From an uncultured Lachnospiraceae bacterium (GTDB lineage: Bacteria > Bacillota > Clostridia > Lachnospirales > Lachnospiraceae), in the NCBI GenBank assembly GCA_945929965.1, contig CAMEOT010000009.1, positions 23,052-87,051 on the forward strand: a stretch of DNA of 64,000 nucleotides. Direction: 5' to 3'. Shown piece after piece: positions 54,301-61,674 of this stretch. Made by a program: the position numbers and the translations under genes. How positions within the stretch are numbered: position 1 is the stretch's first letter; each line of letters opens with the position of its first letter. The notes beneath the pieces were generated by a model that was not told the origin of the DNA, did not search any database, and saw only the letters and a list, made by a program, of their open reading frames with translations.

Positions 54301-56220
54301 TACCGTTGCCAGATTATGACATCCGCGAAAAGCACCCTCTCCAACCGACTGTACACTGGCAGGCAGAGATACCATTGTCAGGTTACAATTGTTGGCAAAT
54401 GTATTTGCCGAGATATTGTAAATATGATATGGTCCGATGGGATCCGGGATATTCAATGTCTTAACGCCGGTTCCTACGCTGGCATTAAGCAACTGGTTGG
54501 AGGAATCTACTACAAACGTAGACCGACCAGGTTCACCTGAAACATTGGGATCCTGAACCGTCAATTCATACTGGTTTAGCTTCTGGTATAACTTTGTAGT
54601 CGGATCATAATTGATGTAACTGAATGCGAAACAGTTCTCCCGGCACAATGTATGAAGCAGACTGGTATTCAGTCCTTCAAAATAGAAAGTTCCGCTTACC
54701 GGCTCATCCGCAAGCATAGACTTAAAGCAGTCAAAGCAATACACATCGTCATCTGCGCTTCCGGAAGTGATGGTAAACTGTGCATTTCGGGAAGCTACAT
54801 AATGCAGGTTCTTACATCCTTTGAACATGGAGATTCCGATGGTCTCGCTGTACATATCCGGGAAAGTCACGGAATACAGGGTCTCATCATTTTCAAATAC
54901 ATTCCAGCCCATTTCCTTCAGGCTGCTGGAACTGATGCCGTTCTCCTGCTCCGGATTACATATCTCTACTTCATATAAATACCGGCATTCCGCGAATGCA
55001 TAGTCTCCGATATAACTTACAGAAATAGGAATATCAATATCCGTCAACTGGGTGCAGCTGTAGAAAGCATGATCTCCCAGCTGTGCCAGGTTACACTCTC
55101 TGGGGATGTTCACTGCTTTCATACTGCCGCATTCCGCAAATGCCCAGTTACCGATGACAGTGATACCATTACCAAAGGAAATGCTGTTCAGACCATTACA
55201 GCCATAGAACGCATAGTTGCCGACACCAATGAGTTTCTCACCAATGTTCAGTGTTACAATATTGCTGGCTCCGGCGAAAATACCGTCTAACGGATTTTTA
55301 GATGTGATATCTCCTGCCACAGACCAGGTATAGGTACCATTTGGATTGGCTGTAGATGCCAGATACTGGTTGCCGATGTATTTTACATCCAGATCCTTGA
55401 TCCACTGATCATCCGGCTGTTCTGTCTTTGCAAATCCGTCATATACTTTTGGTGATTTATCCTCATTTTCCGCCTGCGTACTGGTGTAAGAACCGGTGCC
55501 CTTTTTCTGGAAGAAATTCTCAAGAGAAAGTTCTTTCCAGGCATTGTCCGTAGCATAACAAGGACGCATCTCACCATCGTAGTAAGTCTCAGTCTTGGTC
55601 TCCATGATCGGCTTATTTTGCGAATCATATCTTGGATTTCCTTCGTTATCCGTCGCCTGTACTTCCACTTCTCTGGTCTTCTGTGTCAGAGCCTCATAAT
55701 ACAAAGGCTGTCCATTCTTACTTGCCGCCACGTAACCATTGATGGTACCCTGGTTACCGGTAGGCTGTATGTACGCATTTACCATATCGGGAATATCCAG
55801 TACGTTCCCAGTCAATGTCGTATTTTTATTATAACCAAGCAATACTGCACACCAGGAATTCTTATAGTTCACATAGGCAAACTGATAGCTGGTTCCGTCT
55901 GTGTTGGTCTCTGTTGTATAAATGGTCGCATTGCTGTCTACCACGGGAATCAGCGTATCCATGGTGGGAATTGTGCTGCTACCGGAAAGCAGACTTGCTT
56001 TCTCTGATGCGTCCTTCGGAATCGTAACCTTATATTTAAAAGAGCTATGTGTTGTCTGATGTGTATGTCCTGCCGCCTGCGCCACAGCATCTTCTTCCGC
56101 TTGCAATCCTTCCGTAGGAATCGCTGCTACTACGATCGCCGAGATCAGGAACAGTGTTCCCAGGGTCTTCCTTACTGTCTTTTTTAATCTTCTGTTGGTC
56201 TTCCTTGTACCCTTAGTCAT
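51391..56220 (-). CDS. Large cell-wall-anchored LRR surface protein
   Basis: A 1609-residue surface protein. Signal peptide at about 1-45 (basic start, then TLGTLFLISAIVVAAIP). BspA-type LRR_5 repeats at about 310-520, 590-690 and 830-1110 (for example NYAFYGCNGLNSISFGNGI). Three InlB B-repeat/Flg_new units at about 1125-1340 (DGYIFTGWDRDLTNIT). A Ser/Thr/Gly/Asn-rich stalk follows, then a beta domain, then a sorting signal: TPKTGD, hydrophobic stretch, and KKDKK. The sortase B gene stands 3 bases upstream, so it is very likely its enzyme. Probably an adhesin. Confidence 0.88.
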   Translation of the reverse strand: MTKGTRKTNRRLKKTVRKTLGTLFLISAIVVAAIPTEGLQAEEDAVAQAAGHTHQTTHSSFKYKVTIPKDASEKASLLSGSSTIPTMDTLIPVVDSNATIYTTETNTDGTSYQFAYVNYKNSWCAVLLGYNKNTTLTGNVLDIPDMVNAYIQPTGNQGTINGYVAASKNGQPLYYEALTQKTREVEVQATDNEGNPRYDSQNKPIMETKTETYYDGEMRPCYATDNAWKELSLENFFQKKGTGSYTSTQAENEDKSPKVYDGFAKTEQPDDQWIKDLDVKYIGNQYLASTANPNGTYTWSVAGDITSKNPLDGIFAGASNIVTLNIGEKLIGVGNYAFYGCNGLNSISFGNGITVIGNWAFAECGSMKAVNIPRECNLAQLGDHAFYSCTQLTDIDIPISVSYIGDYAFAECRYLYEVEICNPEQENGISSSSLKEMGWNVFENDETLYSVTFPDMYSETIGISMFKGCKNLHYVASRNAQFTITSGSADDDVYCFDCFKSMLADEPVSGTFYFEGLNTSLLHTLCRENCFAFSYINYDPTTKLYQKLNQYELTVQDPNVSGEPGRSTFVVDSSNQLLNASVGTGVKTLNIPDPIGPYHIYNISANTFANNCNLTMVSLPASVQSVGEGAFRGCHNLATVIFNNSSIAIGTDAFKTQDFTGTHRTGCTHSSATAMNDGNNSPAVKLTFVGEISPESTPYKYAMSPDGRYNNSSQVATYVRYCSGWPSNLVVQYNPEKSVSELIDFPAFTELTKYLNKDDYPYLTDAQRSAAETALEKYNKGEARTEDQQQFIDSALNVTIPEGVQAIKDGLFVEKEKDQKEKTLTIYGLDSIEENDFKGAKYLTNVISYSNTLSSIANNAFEGCEKLAAVQINGNTQSIGNYAFKDCELLKDVSLSGSISSLGSIPFTGCEILDKATFQGTDYFTCDNSIIYGMNGSAKAKIIECLEGRTSKRVNAKETTGVTEMAPEAFRGCDNLTTIDLSDSAITVVPEYAFADTKNLDTVKLPITCEELKGNVFNGSNMKWLEESSERLTLIDQDTFKGMSRDKGDVTLCAPSTSYLYRYGEANGFAVEDTPLEEIYTVIFRDWNEELQKNVQVDEQQVRGGEDAVPPTPLGKTGEVFKGWDGDYTNITEDTTCTAIYEKEDPDAAKFTVTFLDWDDKVVKEIKVSSGGSIADSDLPNVATLVRDGYIFTGWDRDLTNITSDITTKAVYKALSEDDIVVRYINGVTKEIFYQTTIKKGTVAPSIQTPAVSGYTFKEWLPDIAAAITENTDFYAVYEANGSNGNNSGTTSPGASTSPGSNNNGTTAKMYTLTVKNGSGSGSYIAGSQPIIVANDPAANQQFSSWSIDPSNTTIASKVLPATVITMPEANVTVTANYTAKSGSGSKTSTSTGSGNSTNSNSNRRPSSTTTGTVSGGRTTVVIDKNGLSNTGVVSATVNGSSDNFVIKITESAAASEEVVKALMAEYGSDISAIKYFPMDISLYDSTGNTKITDTTGLSISITLPLPDSLITYAGNNKVAGVVNSKLDKLSPKFSTISGVSCVTFTAEHFSPYVIYVDTNNLTAGTIADSTPKTGDGIHPKWFLSMGLACLSIVFFMKKDKKTLKAARV

Positions 56221-56223
56221 CCT

Positions 56224-57450
56224 TTACTCCTTTGTCATCACCTTTTTGGCAACCACTACGAATCTGCCGTTCTTCTCCTGATAATCGCAGGTGGAGAGTG
56301 TTAGCAGCCGGTCACCGTATTGAGCTGTGACTCCCGTGTTATATAATGACATCCCCTCCATGTCATTCATATACGAGTCAAATTCCTGCTCACTCTGGGC
56401 GTCTATAAACTGATAGTATTTGAATACGATCTCATCTTCACTGTATACCCTCGAACGGAATACATACATGATCTCATACAGACCTTTTTCATAGATGGTA
56501 TCAAACTGTATGTAGGGATGCTTCTCATAGTAGCTCTGGTCGCTGTACAATGACAGGTTACCGAACATCTGCCCGCTCTTCATGTGATGTCCGTACAGAA
56601 TCAGATTCGTGCTGGGCTTCAGCACATCACAGTCTTTGTCCATGAAAATAGATCCATTCTTGTCATACTCCTGATTCAGATTGTGATCCAGATAATATTC
56701 ATTATCCGTTGTCTGCATTACAGGGTAATCTATATTAGTATCGTCAATTTTTACCCATCCGATTAGTCTTTTGTTCTTATTTAATAAATTTTTATATTCA
56801 TCCAGTACCGGAGGCGGTGTACTCTGCCCTTCTTCCGACGTATAATGGATCACCGGCGCCGGTGTCTCGCTGGCTGCAGGTTCCTTGTCCTTCAGTTCAC
56901 TCAGCTGCTTATAATTATCTGCTGTCCGGTAGTTGTACCAGTTATAAATTCCAAAATAGCTAAGGCAGACGATAGCTGCCATACTGCAGCAGACCACTAA
57001 AAGTTTCCTTCTTTTTTCCTGTTTTTTCAGTTCCTCTTTTACGATTCTGTCTAGTTCTGTCTCATCGAACTGCGGCTCTATATTTCTCTTCAGAGCCTTC
57101 TTTTTTTCCGCCGGTCTCTTTTGCGTGGTTTTCTTTTTAATCGGTTCCTTTTTTATCGGTTCTTTTTTCTTAAATGGCTCTTTTTTCTCATGAGTGGTCT
57201 TGGATGTCTTTGGAGCTTCCTGCCTCTTAATCTCTTCCGACAGTTCTTCCATATAATCCTGTCCCAGGATGCTATGAAATCTACACTTTCCGCTGCGGAT
57301 CACTTCCAGCAGTTTCTTCTGATCCGCCAGACTCATCTTCTTCGTCTGCATCCGGAGATTCTCGATCACCTGCTGATCCTTCAGGGCGTTCTGGTAATCC
57401 GCTTCCGTGCGGAACTTTCGTCCTTCTACCACATATATCTTCTGTGTCAT
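56224..57450 (-). CDS. Class B sortase with long cytosolic extension
   Basis: A 408-residue transpeptidase. Residues 1-145 form a charged cytosolic region with Lys/Glu/Pro-rich repeats (KKEPIKKEPIKKK-like); one membrane helix at about 147-166; the sortase domain follows: NKRLIGWVKIDDTNIDYPVM, catalytic His in LILYGHHMKSGQMFGNL, Cys388 in LLTLSTCDYQ and Arg396. Sortase B enzymes of this length usually have only a short N-terminus, so the extension is odd. It is first in an operon with two LRR proteins, one carrying a TPKTG sorting signal. Confidence 0.9.
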   Translation of the reverse strand: MTQKIYVVEGRKFRTEADYQNALKDQQVIENLRMQTKKMSLADQKKLLEVIRSGKCRFHSILGQDYMEELSEEIKRQEAPKTSKTTHEKKEPFKKKEPIKKEPIKKKTTQKRPAEKKKALKRNIEPQFDETELDRIVKEELKKQEKRRKLLVVCCSMAAIVCLSYFGIYNWYNYRTADNYKQLSELKDKEPAASETPAPVIHYTSEEGQSTPPPVLDEYKNLLNKNKRLIGWVKIDDTNIDYPVMQTTDNEYYLDHNLNQEYDKNGSIFMDKDCDVLKPSTNLILYGHHMKSGQMFGNLSLYSDQSYYEKHPYIQFDTIYEKGLYEIMYVFRSRVYSEDEIVFKYYQFIDAQSEQEFDSYMNDMEGMSLYNTGVTAQYGDRLLTLSTCDYQEKNGRFVVVAKKVMTKE

Positions 57451-57523
57451 CTATTTATCCTTAATTACTTTATCGAAACTATGCAACCCATCACAACGCA
57501 TATCTGCATGGGAGTACGATTTT

Positions 57524-57551
57524 ATTGTACTATATCCGAAAATTATTGCAA
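57524..57551 (-). promoter_or_regulatory. Probable sigmaA promoter of the sortase-LRR operon
   Basis: Minus-strand -35 TTGCAA (57551-57546), 16-base spacer, -10 TACAAT (57529-57524), 74 bases before the sortase ATG. Confidence 0.5.
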
Positions 57552-57564
57552 GCCTTTTCCGGAA

Positions 57565-57592
57565 ACATTGACATGCTCCCCCGCATACAATA
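57565..57592 (+). promoter_or_regulatory. Sporulation-type (sigmaK-like) promoter of the Cys-rich gene
   Basis: ACA (57565-57567), 16 bases, then CATACAATA (57584-57592) fits the mother-cell sigmaK pattern AC-N16-CATAnnnTA. A TTGACA at 57568-57573 is present by overlap but has no -10 at proper spacing. Confidence 0.5.
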
Positions 57593-57622
57593 AAGCATAA
57601 ATAAAATGTGGAGGCACTAAAA

Positions 57623-57865
57623 ATGAGTGACTTAACTGCTACAAACTGCGGCTGCAACAATTCCTGCGGCAATAACAACTGTGGTAACGGTATTTTCGGC
57701 AACAGCTGCATCTGGATCATCCTGTTACTGTTCTGCGGCGGTGGCTGCGGTAACAACAACGGCTGCGGCGGCAATGACTGCTGTGAATGGCTGATCTGGA
57801 TTCTGCTTCTGTCTTGCTTCTGCGGTGGCAATAACAGCTGCGGTAACGGTTGCGGCTGCAACTAA
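57623..57865 (+). CDS. Small Cys/Gly/Asn-rich protein, chorion-class HCB-like
   Basis: An 80-residue protein with 15 Cys, many Gly and Asn, and two similar halves, each with a hydrophobic segment (SCIWIILLLFC and EWLIWILLLSCFC) flanked by GNNxCG clusters. This composition matches proteins called chorion class high-cysteine HCB protein 13 in Lachnospiraceae; function unknown. The start at 57623 has GGAGG eight bases upstream; the ATG at 57608 is rejected. A sporulation-type promoter and the Cys content suggest a spore coat or exosporium component, an inference. Confidence 0.78.
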   Translation: MSDLTATNCGCNNSCGNNNCGNGIFGNSCIWIILLLFCGGGCGNNNGCGGNDCCEWLIWILLLSCFCGGNNSCGNGCGCN

Positions 57866-57874
57866 CGCTGACTT

Positions 57875-57936
57875 TCCGGGAGCTCCCGGAGCTTGAGTGT
57901 GCGGTCATCCCGGGGTACAGACTAAGCTGTACCCCG
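57875..57936. other. Two GC-rich hairpins after the Cys-rich gene
   Basis: A perfect 16-base palindrome TCCGGGAGCTCCCGGA (57875-57890) and a 10-base perfect stem CGGGGTACAG (57911-57920 with 57927-57936). Neither has a T run, so they are more likely mRNA-stabilising or partial-attenuation structures between the first and second genes of the unit. Confidence 0.6.
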
Positions 57937-58011
57937 AAGGGCTGATCGTCATAAGCCTGTTGCCGCGCTCATAAAATACTAGTAACTATTTGGCAGGAAG
58001 GTAACGGACAC

Positions 58012-58506
58012 ATGGATGATAACAGAATCGATAAGGCGGCTGCCTTTGATACCTTATTCACCAACAACCGCATTCAGATTCTGAAAACACTTGCCTATTA
58101 TATAGATCCGCATCTCCTGAAAGGACTTGCTGTCTACATAAAATTCCAGGAGTTGCAATATACGCTGGCACTTTTCAGAAAGCATCCGGAAACTGCTCTG
58201 CACAGTTTTTCTTTACCATCCAATGGAAGCAGTCTCGCCGGTGAGCTATGCAGTGATCTTATGCCTTTATGCGATGAAGCACAGAAAGCATCCCTGCAGC
58301 AGGTCACCCAGATGCTTGACAATATCCATAATTTTCAAGAAATGATGGATGTGGCTAAGTCTATGCAGGAGCTGTTCCCGGATGGCTTCTCAGATCCGGA
58401 TGGTTTCGATCCGTCTATGTTGTCCGGACTTTTCGCAGCCACTCAAAATCAATCAGGAGGTCAACAAAATGGATTATTCCCAGACTCCCCTCTGGATGCA
58501 GGATGA
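58012..58506 (+). CDS. Conserved hypothetical helical protein
   Basis: A 164-residue cytosolic protein, mostly helical: FDTLFTNNRIQILKTLAYYIDPHLLKGLAVYIKFQELQYTLALF at the start (quoted in parts), then a loop, a second helical block LQQVTQMLDNIHNFQEMMDV, and a Gly/Gln/Asn-rich tail. Not recognised. RBS AGGAAGG lies ten bases before the ATG. Its last 38 bases overlap the start of the next gene, so the two are coupled. It follows the Cys-rich gene by 146 bases. Confidence 0.68.
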   Translation: MDDNRIDKAAAFDTLFTNNRIQILKTLAYYIDPHLLKGLAVYIKFQELQYTLALFRKHPETALHSFSLPSNGSSLAGELCSDLMPLCDEAQKASLQQVTQMLDNIHNFQEMMDVAKSMQELFPDGFSDPDGFDPSMLSGLFAATQNQSGGQQNGLFPDSPLDAG

Positions 58507-58771
58507 TCTCGTGAAGGACATCCCCAGAGAAAAATTAGAATTTCTCTCCACTCTATTTGCCAAAGGACACGGAAAAACGCAAAAAGAAATGATGGCACTT
58601 CTCATGCCCGCGATGCGTAAGGCAAAAAAAGAGCATCTTACTTTTACCCAGCAGGAAATGCAGGCAGCCATCACAGCCATCAAAAAATACAGCAATGAAG
58701 CAGAGCTGCAGCAGATTCAAAATATTTTAGAAAAAAGTAAAGCTCAAAGAAATAACTCCCGGCAGGCGTAA
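58469..58771 (+). CDS. Conserved hypothetical helical protein
   Basis: A 100-residue, basic, helical protein beginning MDYSQTPLWMQDDLVKDIP, with FLSTLFAKGHGKTQKEMMALLMPAMRKAK and a coiled C-terminus. The start is set by AGGAGG nine bases upstream, within the preceding gene. Not recognised. It ends directly before a terminator, closing the plus-strand unit that begins with the Cys-rich gene. Confidence 0.7.
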   Translation: MDYSQTPLWMQDDLVKDIPREKLEFLSTLFAKGHGKTQKEMMALLMPAMRKAKKEHLTFTQQEMQAAITAIKKYSNEAELQQIQNILEKSKAQRNNSRQA

Positions 58772-58795
58772 AGTCTGTCAGGAGTTATTATATTT
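58751..58795 (+). terminator. Terminator of the Cys-rich three-gene unit
   Basis: AATAACTCC (58751-58759) pairs with 58781-58789 around a 21-base loop containing the stop codon of the last gene; a T-rich stretch (ATATTTCTC) follows. Confidence 0.75.
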
Positions 58796-58801
58796 CTCGA
58801 A

Positions 58802-58958
58802 AGTTCAGCCAACGCCATTCGAAAAGTCGCGTTATCACGCTTTTACGTCACTACGTGACTACCTTTGCTCATAAGACAGCGTTTACCTCATGGACATATT
58901 CGTTCATAAAATCATGCAAGCATGATTTTATTTCACTTCTTATGTCCATGGCTGAACT
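58802..58958. repeat. Nested palindromic repeat at the 3' end of leuS
   Basis: AGTTCAGCCA (58802-58811) pairs with 58949-58958, CATGGACATA (58889-58898) with 58941-58950, and ATAAAATCATGC (58906-58917) with 58920-58931 in a 12-base perfect stem. The right outer arm includes the leuS stop codon. The minus strand shares GAACGAATAT with the repeat at 42095-42219. It may act as the leuS 3' end. Confidence 0.65.
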
Positions 58959-61368
58959 ACTTAACTACGATGTTGACGATTCTGCCGGGAACGTAGATCT
59001 CTTTTACGATGCTGCCGGTCAGCTTGTCACCCAGAGCTTCTTTTGCCATGGCGATGACATTTTCCTTGGTCTCATCCTTGGAAACTTTGATGGTCACACG
59101 CATCTTGCCGTTGACCTGAACTCCGATCTCGACAACACTCTCTACGGTCTTCTCTTCCTCAAACTCGGGCCATTTTACCTGGTACAGTCTGCCTTCAAAG
59201 CCGGCAGTCTGCCACAATTCCTCAGTGATATGAGGTGCTACGGGGTTCAGCAAAGTAAGCAGTGTCTTGTATTCGCCTCTGGTAATGGAATTTTTCTTGT
59301 AAAACTCGTTGATCAGGGACATCATAGCCGCGATGGCGGTGTTGTACTTCAGGTTTTCGAAATCGCTGCTGACCTTTTTGATAGTCTGGTGCATCTTAGT
59401 CTCTAAATCTGCACTATAGCCTTCTTCATCAGTCAGAATATCCTGTAACTTCCATACTCTCTCAAGGAATCTGCGGCATCCCTTTACGCCTTCCTCGCTC
59501 CAGGAAGCGCTCAGATCAAAGGCACCAATGAACATCTCGTAGGTACGCAGAGTATCTGCGCCGTAATCCCGTACGATATCGTCCGGATTTACCACGTTGC
59601 CGCGGGACTTGGACATCTTCTCACCGTTGGATCCTAGGATCATACCGTGGCTGGTTCTCTTCTGGTAAGGTTCAGAAGTAGGTACAACACCCTGATCATA
59701 CAGGAACTTATGCCAGAAACGAGAGTACAAAAGATGCAGTGTGGTATGTTCCATACCGCCGTTGTACCAGTCAACCGGCAGCCAGTACTTCAATGCTTCA
59801 GGACTTGCCAGTGCCTTGTCATTGTGAGGATCGGTGTAACGCAGGTAATACCAGGAAGAGCCTGCCCACTGAGGCATGGTATCTGTCTCTCTCTTTGCCG
59901 GGCCGCCGCAGCAGGGACAGGTGGTATTTACCCAGTCAGTCATGGCAGCCAGAGGAGATTCTCCGGTATCGGTAGGCATGTAGCTCTCTACATCGGGTAA
60001 CTGCAGAGGCAGTTGGCTCTCATCGACGGGAACATATCCGCACTTATCGCAATGTACGATAGGAATCGGCTCACCCCAGTAACGCTGTCTGGAGAATACC
60101 CAGTCTCTTAATTTATAATTGGTCTTACGGTTACCGATTCCCTTCTCTTCCAGATAGTTCATGATCTTCTCTTTGGCTTCTGCCACAGACAGACCGTTCA
60201 GGAAATCGGAATTGACCAAAGTACCGTCAGCAACATCGGTATATACAGCTTCTTCTACGCTGACAGGGCTTCCGGCTACGACTTCGATAATGGGCATGCC
60301 AAACTTTTTAGCGAATTCCCAGTCTCTCTCATCATGGGCAGGTACTGCCATGATTGCACCGGTACCATAAGTCATCAGAACATAATCGGATACCCATACA
60401 GGAATTTCTTTACCGTTGACGGGGTTGGTAGCAGTCAGACCCTGGATGCAGACACCGGTCTTATCCTTTGCCAGCTCAGTACGCTCAAAATCAGACTTCT
60501 TCGCAGCCATCTCACGGTATGCCACGATATCATCCCAGTTCTTGATCTCGTCCTTGTATTTATCCAGTACAGGATGCTCCGGAGATACTACCATGTAGGT
60601 AACGCCAAACAGCGTATCCGGTCTGGTGGTGTAAATGCGCAGCTTCTCGTCCTTGCCGGTGAGTGTGAAATCCACCTCGGCACCCTGTGACTTACCGATC
60701 CAGTTCTTCTGGGAAACCTTGACACGCTCGATATAATCTACGGTATCCAGGCCCTCGATCAACTTGTCTGCATATTCAGTGATCTTCAGCATCCACTGGC
60801 TCTTGACCTTACGGATAACTTCGGAACCGCAACGCTCGCAGACACCGTTAACTACTTCCTCATTTGCCAGACCTACCTTACAGGAGGTACACCAGTTGAT
60901 AGGCATCTCTGTCTTGTAAGCCAGTCCTGCCTTGAACAGCTTTAAGAAGATCCACTGGGTCCAGTGATAATACTCGGGATCCGTAGTATTGATCTCTCTG
61001 TCCCAGTCAAAGGAATAACCTAAGGAATGCAGCTGATTCTTGAATCTTGCCACGTTGTTCTTGGTTACGATCTTCGGATGAATGTGATTTTTAATTGCGT
61101 AATTCTCGGTAGGAAGACCGAACGCATCCCATCCCATGGGATACAGCACGTTGTAGCCCTGCATTCTGCGCTTACGTGCTACGATATCCAGTGCGGTATA
61201 AGGTCTCGGATGACCTACGTGTAATCCCTGTCCCGAAGGATAAGGGAACTCTACCAGTGCGTAATATTTGGGCTTGGAGAAATCGTCGGAAGTCTTGAAT
61301 GCTTTTTCGTCATCCCAGACAGTCTGCCATTTTTTCTCTACCTCTCTGTGATTGTAAGGTACTGCCAT
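58957..61368 (-). CDS. leuS: Leucyl-tRNA synthetase
   Basis: An 803-residue class I synthetase charging tRNA-Leu. HIGH-type motif in [23 protein letters not shown] in [18 protein letters not shown], a Cys-rich zinc element [22 protein letters not shown] and another CCGG pair, and an editing domain with [15 protein letters not shown] and [17 protein letters not shown]. The start at 61368 is eight bases from AGGAGG; the ATG at 61374 would be too close. The leader is about 70 bases and carries no T-box. Confidence 0.96.
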   Translation of the reverse strand: MAVPYNHREVEKKWQTVWDDEKAFKTSDDFSKPKYYALVEFPYPSGQGLHVGHPRPYTALDIVARKRRMQGYNVLYPMGWDAFGLPTENYAIKNHIHPKIVTKNNVARFKNQLHSLGYSFDWDREINTTDPEYYHWTQWIFLKLFKAGLAYKTEMPINWCTSCKVGLANEEVVNGVCERCGSEVIRKVKSQWMLKITEYADKLIEGLDTVDYIERVKVSQKNWIGKSQGAEVDFTLTGKDEKLRIYTTRPDTLFGVTYMVVSPEHPVLDKYKDEIKNWDDIVAYREMAAKKSDFERTELAKDKTGVCIQGLTATNPVNGKEIPVWVSDYVLMTYGTGAIMAVPAHDERDWEFAKKFGMPIIEVVAGSPVSVEEAVYTDVADGTLVNSDFLNGLSVAEAKEKIMNYLEEKGIGNRKTNYKLRDWVFSRQRYWGEPIPIVHCDKCGYVPVDESQLPLQLPDVESYMPTDTGESPLAAMTDWVNTTCPCCGGPAKRETDTMPQWAGSSWYYLRYTDPHNDKALASPEALKYWLPVDWYNGGMEHTTLHLLYSRFWHKFLYDQGVVPTSEPYQKRTSHGMILGSNGEKMSKSRGNVVNPDDIVRDYGADTLRTYEMFIGAFDLSASWSEEGVKGCRRFLERVWKLQDILTDEEGYSADLETKMHQTIKKVSSDFENLKYNTAIAAMMSLINEFYKKNSITRGEYKTLLTLLNPVAPHITEELWQTAGFEGRLYQVKWPEFEEEKTVESVVEIGVQVNGKMRVTIKVSKDETKENVIAMAKEALGDKLTGSIVKEIYVPGRIVNIVVK

Positions 61369-61443
61369 AATCATTTCCTCCTAAACTATGAGAAGACTTC
61401 TATTTAAAATTCATGTTCTCAAGTCGTTAAAAAACTACCGATT

Positions 61444-61472
61444 ATTTTATCGTGTTTTGCCGATACTGTCAA
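61444..61472 (-). promoter_or_regulatory. SigmaA promoter of leuS
   Basis: Minus-strand -35 TTGACA (61472-61467), exactly 17 bases, -10 TAAAAT (61449-61444). Start site predicted near 61437. Confidence 0.82.
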
Positions 61473-61551
61473 GGACTGCGGCTCTATCCATATACATTTG
61501 TACATATTTTCTGTTCTCTGTGCATATCTTATATGCGAGAGGTGATGAATC

Positions 61552-61602
61552 ATGTTTGCATGGATCACATTACTGATCAATCTGATGCAGCGGTATCGAT
61601 GA
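61552..61602 (+). CDS. Possible 16-residue hydrophobic peptide
   Basis: ATG at 61552 follows GAGAGGTGAT by five bases and encodes MFAWITLLINLMQRYR: a hydrophobic core with a basic end, as in small membrane peptides. There is no convincing promoter and the ORF is antisense to the leuS upstream region. Could be chance. Confidence 0.25.
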   Translation: MFAWITLLINLMQRYR

Positions 61603-61616
61603 AATGTCGCATACGC

Positions 61617-61650
61617 AAAAAGAGACCGGACATATTCGCCGGTCTCTTTT
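61617..61650 (-). terminator. Terminator of the EF-G-like gene
   Basis: AAAAGAGACCGG (61618-61629) pairs perfectly with 61639-61650 over a 9-base loop; on the minus strand the stem ends in five T. It lies 25 bases after the stop at 61675. Confidence 0.88.
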
Positions 61651-61674
61651 GCTGGATCCTATGTATTCTATATA

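Larger units (their letters stand above)
61369..61674. other. Gap between the EF-G-like gene and leuS
   Basis: The 306 bases hold the terminator of the EF-G-like gene, the leuS promoter and, on the plus strand, a possible 16-codon ORF. No T-box, tRNA or longer gene is visible. Confidence 0.7.

Noticed and set aside
57568..57573. TTGACA as a sigmaA -35 for the Cys-rich gene
   Set aside because: The only -10-like TACAAT is 12 bases downstream, too close; the base at 17 starts TAAAGC. The sigmaK-type reading fits better.
61369..61674. T-box riboswitch for leuS
   Set aside because: No T-box core sequence, no specifier hairpin and no competing terminator in the leader.
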